Under the pieces are notes generated by a model. That model made no database searches. It worked only from the letters and a program-made list of their open reading frames with translations, and was not told where the DNA came from. Below, one piece after another: positions 6,661 through 11,701 of a DNA stretch of 11,701 nt (the first letter of the stretch is position 1; the number at the start of each line of letters is the position of its first letter). The stretch is from NCBI GenBank assembly GCA_964487555.1, contig CAZART010000145.1:1-11701 (forward strand). The letters are read 5' to 3'. The position numbers and the translations under genes were made by a program. Origin of the DNA: CAZART01 sp964487555 (GTDB lineage: Bacteria > Bacteroidota > Rhodothermia > Rhodothermales > VXPQ01).

Positions 6661-9093
6661 TTGATTCCATGGCGCGTCTTCAAACGATTCGACGTCCTGT
6701 CGCTGTGCCAGGTACTCGTGGATAGCCTGTCGCAGGGCACCGGTCCCCTTACCATGTAAAATCTCCACCTGGTTGAGGTTCGCAGCCACAGCCTCATCGA
6801 TCATCCGCGTGACGGCGTCGATGGCCTCGTCTACGCGACGGCCGCGCAGGTCGATTCGGCTTTGGGCGTGGAGCAACGACATCTCGCCGCCGCTTTTCTC
6901 GACACGTCCCACTCGCGCCTTTTGCGTTCGCTTGCCGCCGATCTTCCGCAATCTTGAGACATCCGCCCGAAGCCGCATCGATTCGAAGCTGATCACAGCT
7001 TCGCCTTCCTCGAGCTCCAGCACTTCGGCCGCCGTCGATCCGTCATCGAGCACCACCTGGTCTCCCACCTCGATCACCGCCGACGCGCCCTCCGCACGCG
7101 GGACAGGCACTGGCTCCACCTCCTCCTCACGCCTCCATCCTTCCCCTTCCCCTTTTCTCTCCCCTACCTCCACGCGAAAGGCCTCCAACTCGTCCCGCGC
7201 CTCCCGTGTCACTTCCTTCTCAGCCCCCGCTTCCTTGATCTGCCGAATCGTGCGCTCGATGCGCGCATTCGCCGACGACACGATCCGCTCCGCCTCCTCC
7301 AGCGCCTGCCGGCGGATGTCCTCCCTTTCACGACGGAGTTTGTCGGCGCGCTGCCGGTACTGCTCGCGCTCGTGCTTTGCCTGCCTGAGCTCTTCGTCCG
7401 CGAGGGAAATCTTGCTTTCGAGCTCCTGGGTGCGTGATTCAAACGTCGTGATCAAATCCTCCAACGCCGTCTTTTGCTCGCCGACGAGCTTGCGCGCACT
7501 CTCAAGGACATCGTCATCGAGTCCGATCCTACTCGCGATCTCGAAGGCGTAGGACGATCCCGGCACGCCGGGCTGAAAGCGATACGTCGGACTTAGCGTC
7601 TCCTGATCAAACTCCATCGAGCCGTTCTCGACACCTGCGCTCTCGTGCGCAAAGACCTTGAGCGTTCCGTGGTGCGTCGTCGCGATGGTCCGTGCACCTA
7701 ACTGCGTCAACTTCTCGAGCACGGCCTGCGCCAGGGCGCCACCTTCCGCCGGATCCGTTCCCGTGCCGGCCTCGTCGATCAGCACGAGGGTGCGGTCACC
7801 CGCTTTTCGGAGCATGCGCTTCAAATTCGAAATGTGCGAGCTGAATGTCGAGAGATCCTCTTCGATCGACTGCTCATCGCCGAGGTCCACCAGCAGCTCG
7901 TCGAACACGGAAAACTCGGAGCGCTCGTCGACCGGAAGCGGAAGCCCGTACGCCGTCATCAATGCAAAGACACCCACGGTCTTCATGGCAACCGTCTTTC
8001 CGCCTGCATTCGGACCGGTGATGATTAGCGTACGGAAGTCCCGTCCAAGACTAAGATCGAGGGGAACGACCTCGCGCGGAATCCCGGGCTCGTCAGCGGC
8101 GGGGGCGCGAAGCTCGCCGCCGGCTTTCCCATACGTCGCGCGAACATGCAGCAGCAAGACGGGATTCCGGCCGGCAACGATACGAATATGGCCGTCCTCG
8201 TTGAGCTTCGGAACGGCCGCCTTGATCTCGTTCGAAAGCGCCGCCTTAGCCTGTAGAAGGTCGAAGGCTCCGAGTACTCGCACATTTTCGTGAAGACCGC
8301 CCAGGTGAGCACGGATCTCTGCCGTCATTTCTCGAAGAATCCGCTCCACCTCCCGGCGCTCCTCGCCCTCGAGCTCACGCACTTCATTGTTGAGGTCAAG
8401 GCAGGCGGTCGGCTCGATGTACACCGTCTGGCCGCTGGCAGAAGTATCCTGCACGAAGCCTTCAATCTTCCGCTTCGCCTCGGCACGCACCGGAATCACC
8501 ATCCTCCCATTGCGGATTGTCGGCTGATCTTCTGTGGCGTAGCCGCCGCTCATGGCCTTCCGGAGCGCCTTCTGCAACGTCTCGCGGAGTGCGGCCTGAC
8601 GCTGTACGATCAGGCGCCGCAGACGGCGGAGCTCGGACGAGGCGTCGTCACGGATACGTCCATCCGCGTCCACGACGCCGTCGATGCGATCCTCGAGGTC
8701 CGGAAGCGGGGTGATCTGCGATGCCACATCGTGCAGGCGCACGTATTTCTCGCGCCGCGTTTTGAAATAGTCGTGCAGCCTCCGGGCGGTGACGAGCACC
8801 TGGCGGAGATTCGCCAGATCTTCGGGACCGACGATCGCGCCTTCGGGCGCCGCCCGGCGCACGACGCCCCGAACGTCCATGATGCGGTGCAGGGGCAGCG
8901 GGTCGTCGAATCGAAACGCCTGCTGGAGCTCGGACACGCGTTCCAATTCCGCCTGAATCCACTCGCGATCCCGCGAAAGGCGCATCCCCGCCAGACGATC
9001 GCGGCCCATGTCGCTCAATGTCAGGCCGTTGAGCCGCTCGCGCAGCACGTCGAAACCAAGCTTTGATTCAACCGATTTTGGAAATATATCCAT
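6625..9093 (-). CDS. mutS2: Endonuclease MutS2 (MutS-family ATPase with Smr domain)
   Basis: This 822-residue protein lacks the mismatch-reading N-terminal domains of MutS, as MutS2 proteins do. Order: clamp/core and lever region (about 1-340), ABC-type ATPase with Walker A GPNAGGKT (360-367), STFSSHISNLKRM (415-427), Walker B LVLIDEAGTGTDP (436-448) and TTHHGTLK (472-479), a charged coiled coil (about 535-640), a low-complexity E/G/R/V/P linker (642-669), a KOW-like segment (about 674-715) and a C-terminal Smr nuclease domain with IDLRG (747-751) and HGKGTG (780-785). Family members suppress homologous recombination and, in Bacillus, act on collided ribosomes. ATG 9093 matches the family start (MDIFPKSVESKLGFD); no Shine-Dalgarno sequence is visible. 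It follows the nucleotidylyltransferase gene by 39 nt, so the two are probably co-transcribed. Confidence 0.96.
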   Translation of the reverse strand: MDIFPKSVESKLGFDVLRERLNGLTLSDMGRDRLAGMRLSRDREWIQAELERVSELQQAFRFDDPLPLHRIMDVRGVVRRAAPEGAIVGPEDLANLRQVLVTARRLHDYFKTRREKYVRLHDVASQITPLPDLEDRIDGVVDADGRIRDDASSELRRLRRLIVQRQAALRETLQKALRKAMSGGYATEDQPTIRNGRMVIPVRAEAKRKIEGFVQDTSASGQTVYIEPTACLDLNNEVRELEGEERREVERILREMTAEIRAHLGGLHENVRVLGAFDLLQAKAALSNEIKAAVPKLNEDGHIRIVAGRNPVLLLHVRATYGKAGGELRAPAADEPGIPREVVPLDLSLGRDFRTLIITGPNAGGKTVAMKTVGVFALMTAYGLPLPVDERSEFSVFDELLVDLGDEQSIEEDLSTFSSHISNLKRMLRKAGDRTLVLIDEAGTGTDPAEGGALAQAVLEKLTQLGARTIATTHHGTLKVFAHESAGVENGSMEFDQETLSPTYRFQPGVPGSSYAFEIASRIGLDDDVLESARKLVGEQKTALEDLITTFESRTQELESKISLADEELRQAKHEREQYRQRADKLRREREDIRRQALEEAERIVSSANARIERTIRQIKEAGAEKEVTREARDELEAFRVEVGERKGEGEGWRREEEVEPVPVPRAEGASAVIEVGDQVVLDDGSTAAEVLELEEGEAVISFESMRLRADVSRLRKIGGKRTQKARVGRVEKSGGEMSLLHAQSRIDLRGRRVDEAIDAVTRMIDEAVAANLNQVEILHGKGTGALRQAIHEYLAQRQDVESFEDAPWNQGGAGVTHVRLG
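7138..7165 (-). repeat. Homopurine/homopyrimidine tract inside mutS2
   Basis: On + these 28 bases are all C or T; the mutS2 coding strand is therefore all purine. The tract lies in a wider pyrimidine-rich stretch from about 7113 to 7173 and encodes part of the E/G/K/R-rich linker between the coiled coil and the KOW-like/Smr region. Tracts like this can slip during replication or form triplex DNA. Confidence 0.8.
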
Positions 9094-9132
9094 CGGGGTT
9101 GGATGCGCGCGCCCGCAACGAAGTTAGGCCCA

Positions 9133-10131
9133 CTATCCGAGCTCTGAATGATCACCCACATTGATTCGCCCCGGTCGAGGCGTCACCACGGCATTTCGTC
9201 CGATTAGCGAATTCTTCAGGATCGCATTCTCGACCTTTGCATCCGCGAATACAATGGATTGTTGGATGACGGAGCCCGAAATTGCGGCGCCGGCTTCCAC
9301 CGACACGTGCGGCCCAACGACGGAGTTAATGATGCTCGCACCCGGACCCACATACACCGGATCGATCACCACGCTATTCTGAACGTCCCCGTAGCGAAGA
9401 TCGTCACTTTCCTTTTCCAGGATATGACGCGTGGTATCCATCAGCGCCGGGATAGTACCGCAGTCGAGCCACTCGGTCACAGACGCCGTTTTAAACAACG
9501 CACCTGCGCTCAACATGCGATCGAATGCGTCGGTAAGCTGAAATTCGCCGCCGGCACCACGGACGTCATCGTCCATGAGCTGCTCGATCACGGTTCGAAG
9601 ATTTGCAAGATCCTTCACGTAGTAGATTCCGATCAAAGCCTCATTCGAGATGAGCTCTTTCGGCTTCTCGACCAGCCGCACGATTTTCTCTCCTTCGCGG
9701 ACCGCTACACCGAAGCGGCTGGGATCGTCGACGTACTTCACCCAGGCTACGACGTCGGCCCCTGCGAGATCGACGCCCGGCTCCATGTGAAAAACGGTAT
9801 CAGCGAACACGACGATGCCGTCACCCTCGAGGTGATCGCCCGCACAGTAGACCGCATGCGCCGTCCCCTCGGCATGATCTTGAACACCGAAGCCGGCTTT
9901 CATTCCGTGGCGATCGCAGATCTGCCGGAGCTGCGCGTAAACCTCCTCCCCGAAGTCCGGTCCGAGAACAAAGACGCCCTCCTCCAGATTCGTAGGCAGA
10001 ACGCTGTTGAAGGTATCCACGATCCGCTCGACCATACTCTTGCCTTTCACGGGGATTAGCGGTTTGGGTGTAACGTGTGAATGCGGGCGGACACGCGTGC
10101 CGCGGCCCGCCATCGGTATGACCAGCTTCAT
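9133..10131 (-). CDS. Sugar-phosphate nucleotidylyltransferase with C-terminal left-handed beta-helix
   Basis: This 332-residue cytoplasmic enzyme transfers an NMP from an NTP to a sugar 1-phosphate. The N-terminal Rossmann-like domain (about 1-235) shows the nucleotide-binding loop GRGTRVRP (9-16), TPKPLIPV with its lysine (21-28), EGTAHAV (88-94), the metal-binding ADT (110-112), FGVA (140-143), EKPKE (155-159), EFQLTD (196-201) and WLDCGT (221-226). The C-terminal part (about 250-325) has short hexapeptide-like turns (VVIDPVYVGPGASIINSVVG) typical of a left-handed beta-helix. This build occurs in RmlA-like, GlmU-like and mannose-1-phosphate transferases; the base and sugar cannot be assigned. 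It would supply activated sugar for envelope glycans. ATG 10131 is the family start (MKLVIPMAGRGTR). It is upstream of mutS2 and divergent from the OmpA gene. Confidence 0.9.
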   Translation of the reverse strand: MKLVIPMAGRGTRVRPHSHVTPKPLIPVKGKSMVERIVDTFNSVLPTNLEEGVFVLGPDFGEEVYAQLRQICDRHGMKAGFGVQDHAEGTAHAVYCAGDHLEGDGIVVFADTVFHMEPGVDLAGADVVAWVKYVDDPSRFGVAVREGEKIVRLVEKPKELISNEALIGIYYVKDLANLRTVIEQLMDDDVRGAGGEFQLTDAFDRMLSAGALFKTASVTEWLDCGTIPALMDTTRHILEKESDDLRYGDVQNSVVIDPVYVGPGASIINSVVGPHVSVEAGAAISGSVIQQSIVFADAKVENAILKNSLIGRNAVVTPRPGRINVGDHSELG

Positions 10132-10392
10132 GAAGAGTCTCTATGTCGTTGGGATGATTGAACGTCTGCTGAATGGATGCTGTTGGATGACGATGACGGC
10201 GGCGCAGAGGGAATCCGGCGGCCACAAGATCCGGCGCGAAGGTCCTCCTGTCCAGTCATATAGAACAGGTTTCGGTTAAAAACGCGGCAAGCTGCAGCGA
10301 CAGGCGAACACGTTCGGTGTCCAGATGATGATACACTCTCGGTGTTTTGCCTGTTTGAGCGTCGCTCCCGTCCGGTAGCATGTTTATTACTC

Positions 10393-10424
10393 TTGTTACA
10401 TTCGTCCGAAAGAATCTATACCTG
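10393..10424 (+). promoter_or_regulatory. Candidate promoter for the OmpA-family gene
   Basis: TTGTTA (10393-10398) and TATACC (10417-10422) are 18 nt apart, each matching 4 of 6 bases of the sigma-70 boxes. Read as a Bacteroidota-type promoter, TTG is followed after 21 nt by TATACCTG, a partial match to TAnnTTTG. If used, it gives a leader of nearly 190 nt. This is pattern matching only. Confidence 0.25.
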
Positions 10425-10454
10425 CGGAAAAAAGAGCTATATCCGGTGTATAGC
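10416..10454 (+). other. Overlapping inverted repeats downstream of the candidate promoter
   Basis: GCTATA (10436-10441) and TATAGC (10449-10454) form a perfect 6-bp dyad with a 7-nt loop. CTATAC (10416-10421), which overlaps the candidate -10 box, is complementary to GTATAG (10448-10453), so the right arm can pair with either left arm. This could be an operator or a refolding leader; it could also be chance in an AT-rich patch. Confidence 0.35.
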
Positions 10455-10481
10455 GACTGACCCTTCCGGAGAAGAACTGAA

Positions 10482-10517
10482 ATGCCGATCGTCGATTTGA
10501 CGGAAATCTTGGCATGA
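10482..10517 (+). CDS. Possible 11-codon leader ORF in the ompA upstream region
   Basis: ATG 10482 to TGA 10515-10517 encodes MPIVDLTEILA. A Shine-Dalgarno-like GGAGAAG (10468-10474) lies 7 nt upstream. No homology can be judged at this length, and the ORF may be fortuitous. Confidence 0.2.
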   Translation: MPIVDLTEILA

Positions 10518-10605
10518 TGTGAGATGGGCTCGTGACTCCGGTAGTTTACTTGGCACCAAGCTTGAGTGCGGTTTGAGCGAACAGATTTTCCACGCTTTAC
10601 TAGAT

Positions 10606-10610
10606 GGAGG
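10606..10610 (+). promoter_or_regulatory. Ribosome-binding site that decides the OmpA-family start
   Basis: GGAGG lies 11 nt before ATG 10622. An earlier in-frame ATG at 10604 overlaps this site and has nothing comparable upstream, so 10622 is preferred; it also leaves a normal lipoprotein signal peptide. Confidence 0.65.
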
Positions 10611-10621
10611 TTCTTTGCACC

Positions 10622-11302
10622 ATGTTACAACGAATAAAACAACGGGGAGCGGTTCTTACACTTGCCGGTTTGCTGCTCGCGGCCATGACCGTTACAGGCT
10701 GTAAAAGCCTGAGTAAAACGGAGAAAGGTGCCGCCGTCGGCGCCGGCGCAGGGGCCGTCATAGGCGGGGTGGTCGGGAAGAAATACGGCAGCACGGCCAA
10801 GGGCGCTATCATCGGCGCTGCGGTCGGAGGTACGGCCGGGGCCATTATCGGTCAGCAGATGGATAAGCAGGCAAAGGATCTGGAAGAGGATCTTGAAGGC
10901 GCCGAAGTCGATCGGGTCGGCGAAGGTATCGCCGTGAAGTTCGACAACAGCCTTATGTTCGATTTCGACTCGGCAGACCTGCGTTCGACTGCACGATCCG
11001 AGCTCGGCAAACTGACCGACAATCTGCAGGAGTATCCGAACACGGATCTCGTGATCGTCGGCCACACGGATTCAGTGGGATCCGATGACTACAACATGGA
11101 GCTCTCGCAGCGCCGCGCCAACTCCGCCCGTGACTATCTCACGACGCAGGGAGTTTCGCCGAACCGCATAACGACTGTGGGCAAAGGCGAGCGCGAGCCG
11201 ATCGCATCGAATGACACGGACGCCGGCCGTCAGCAAAACCGCCGCGTCGAAGTTGCGATCTACGCCAATGAGGAGTTCCGCGAGGACGTCGCGAGCAATT
11301 AA
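10622..11302 (+). CDS. OmpA-family outer-membrane lipoprotein, YiaD-like, with glycine-zipper domain
   Basis: This 226-residue protein begins with a basic, hydrophobic signal peptide ending in the lipobox VTGC (24-27), so Cys27 is the likely lipidated residue. A Gly/Ala-rich glycine-zipper stretch follows (about 36-78), which in this family forms a membrane-associated helical hairpin. An OmpA-C peptidoglycan-binding domain covers about 107-213: FDFDSADL (113-120), VGHTDSVGSDDYN (146-158), LSQRRA (161-166) and GKGEREPIASNDTDAGRQQNRRVEV. Asp150 and Arg165 match the residues that bind diaminopimelate in peptidoglycan. The protein would tether the outer membrane to the cell wall. The predicted signal peptide and the GGAGG ribosome-binding site both favour ATG 10622. 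It stands alone: divergent from the gene to its left and closed by a strong terminator. Confidence 0.95.
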   Translation: MLQRIKQRGAVLTLAGLLLAAMTVTGCKSLSKTEKGAAVGAGAGAVIGGVVGKKYGSTAKGAIIGAAVGGTAGAIIGQQMDKQAKDLEEDLEGAEVDRVGEGIAVKFDNSLMFDFDSADLRSTARSELGKLTDNLQEYPNTDLVIVGHTDSVGSDDYNMELSQRRANSARDYLTTQGVSPNRITTVGKGEREPIASNDTDAGRQQNRRVEVAIYANEEFREDVASN

Positions 11303-11327
11303 TGCAGGTGCTAACCGTCGCTGGTGT

Positions 11328-11354
11328 GAGCAAGGGAGAACCGCTCCTTCGCTC
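11328..11354 (+). other. Imperfect inverted repeat after the OmpA-family gene
   Basis: 11328-11338 can pair with 11344-11354 around a 5-nt loop (AACCG): nine Watson-Crick pairs, one wobble and one mismatch. No T-run follows. It lies between the stop codon and the main terminator and may help stabilise the mRNA end. Confidence 0.4.
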
Positions 11355-11381
11355 CGCTCGTGACGAATGATAGATTGGTCC

Positions 11382-11421
11382 GCCGCTCTCGGTGCCTCAC
11401 GCCGGGAGCGGCTTTTATTTT
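11382..11421 (+). terminator. Rho-independent terminator of the OmpA-family gene
   Basis: GCCGCTCTCGG (11382-11392) pairs with CCGGGAGCGGC (11402-11412): 11 bp with one G-U pair and a 9-nt loop, followed directly by TTTTATTTT (11413-11421). This is a textbook intrinsic terminator, 79 nt after the stop codon. It also isolates the downstream gene from read-through. Confidence 0.93.
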
Positions 11422-11468
11422 GTACCATGGAATGTTGAATTCCGGAACGCCCAAACTTCCAAGATTCT

Positions 11469-11701
11469 ATGGATCCGTCCAGCGAACGAAACGCCGACTC
11501 CACCCGATCCGGACACACCGACGCAGGTGACTCGACGGCCTCCGGCAACGTGGTCGATCCGCCCTCCTCACAGATGTCCAGGCCGCCATCCGACGCTCCG
11601 CTTCCGGAAGGGAGGCTTGGGCAGCAGCCGCGCATGTCGGACCGCGAAGTACATACGTGGCATCAGATCCACACACGCGATATGTGGCGCATCTTCCGCA
11701 T
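11469..11701 (+). CDS. Probable LOG-family (TIGR00730-type) Rossmann-fold protein, N-terminal part (3' truncated by window)
   Basis: ATG 11469 opens a frame that runs off the window after 77 complete codons. The first 55 residues are polar, rich in Ser, Asp and Pro and likely disordered. They are followed by REVHTWHQIHTRDMWRIFR (59-77), which resembles the WRIFRI(M)AEFVEGFE lead-in of bacterial TIGR00730/LOG-family proteins. Members are often annotated as lysine decarboxylase but act as nucleoside 5'-monophosphate phosphoribohydrolases. The diagnostic PGGxGTxxE motif would lie beyond the window, so the call rests on a short match. No clear Shine-Dalgarno sequence precedes ATG 11469; a start at Met36 or Met55 is possible. 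It has its own transcription unit after the terminator at 11382-11421. Confidence 0.55.
   Translation, partial: MDPSSERNADSTRSGHTDAGDSTASGNVVDPPSSQMSRPPSDAPLPEGRLGQQPRMSDREVHTWHQIHTRDMWRIFR

Larger units (their letters stand above)
10132..10621. other. Divergent intergenic region between nucleotidylyltransferase and OmpA-family genes
   Basis: These 490 nt contain no clear protein or tRNA gene. The outer part nearest the nucleotidylyltransferase presumably carries that gene's promoter on the minus strand; I could not place it. The right half holds a candidate promoter (10393-10424), an overlapping set of inverted repeats (10416-10454), an 11-codon ORF with a good Shine-Dalgarno sequence (10482-10517), a short CTTGG-CA-CCAAG repeat (10549-10560) and the ompA ribosome-binding site. 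Confidence 0.5.

Noticed and set aside
6773..7552. 259-codon Ser/Arg-rich frame on + antisense to the mutS2 3' half
   Set aside because: The Ser/Arg-rich composition is the typical result of reading the opposite strand of this gene; no motif is seen.
8290..9066. 258-codon open frame on + antisense to mutS2
   Set aside because: It lies wholly opposite well-supported mutS2 codons, has no recognisable domain or ribosome-binding site, and long antisense frames are expected with GC-rich codon usage.
9259..10059. 266-codon open frame on + antisense to the nucleotidylyltransferase gene
   Set aside because: It is a shadow of a clearly assigned gene; the translation is His/Arg-rich with no domain.
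1..11701. Mobile element, CRISPR array, defence or secondary-metabolite system
   Set aside because: I saw no transposase, integrase, regularly spaced direct repeats, terminal inverted repeats or unfamiliar multi-gene cluster; almost all coding space is taken by recognisable housekeeping families.

Overview
This window looks like ordinary chromosome from a GC-rich, free-living Gram-negative bacterium. An OmpA-family outer-membrane lipoprotein with a lipobox points to an outer membrane. The fused CysN-CysC enzyme starting directly at MDLLRFTTAGSVDDGKST, and the frequent lack of Shine-Dalgarno sequences, fit the Bacteroidota/Rhodothermota side of the tree (Rhodothermales- or Salinibacter-like). 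That placement is an inference from protein style; no rRNA or marker phylogeny was possible.

Layout. Bases 1-327 hold the 3' end of a UDP-glucuronate decarboxylase-type SDR (+). After a 247-nt non-coding gap comes a sulfate module on the + strand: cysD (575-1483), a fused cysNC (1592-3475) and an SLC13/RCK-C-type permease (3542-5311). Together these would import sulfate and convert it through APS to PAPS. A D-2-hydroxyacid dehydrogenase (5321-6277, -) converges on the permease with only 9 nt between them. After a 347-nt gap, mutS2 (6625-9093, -) follows a sugar-phosphate nucleotidylyltransferase (9133-10131, -) with a 39-nt spacer, probably as one transcript. A 490-nt divergent gap (10132-10621) precedes an OmpA/YiaD-like lipoprotein (10622-11302, +) that ends in a strong intrinsic terminator (11382-11421). 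The window closes with the first 77 codons of a probable LOG-family (TIGR00730-type) protein.

No rRNA, tRNA, CRISPR array, transposase, phage gene, toxin-antitoxin pair or obvious defence system is visible. I do not see a new multi-gene system. The points worth a second look are small: a 28-codon ORF with an excellent Shine-Dalgarno sequence between cysD and cysNC (leader peptide or frameshifted CysN N-terminus), alternative hairpins in the cysD leader, a structured ompA leader with a tiny ORF, a long predicted RNA stem spanning the mutS2 stop codon, and a homopurine tract inside mutS2. PAPS synthesis next to a nucleotide-sugar gene, with no reductase present, raises the possibility of polysaccharide sulfation.
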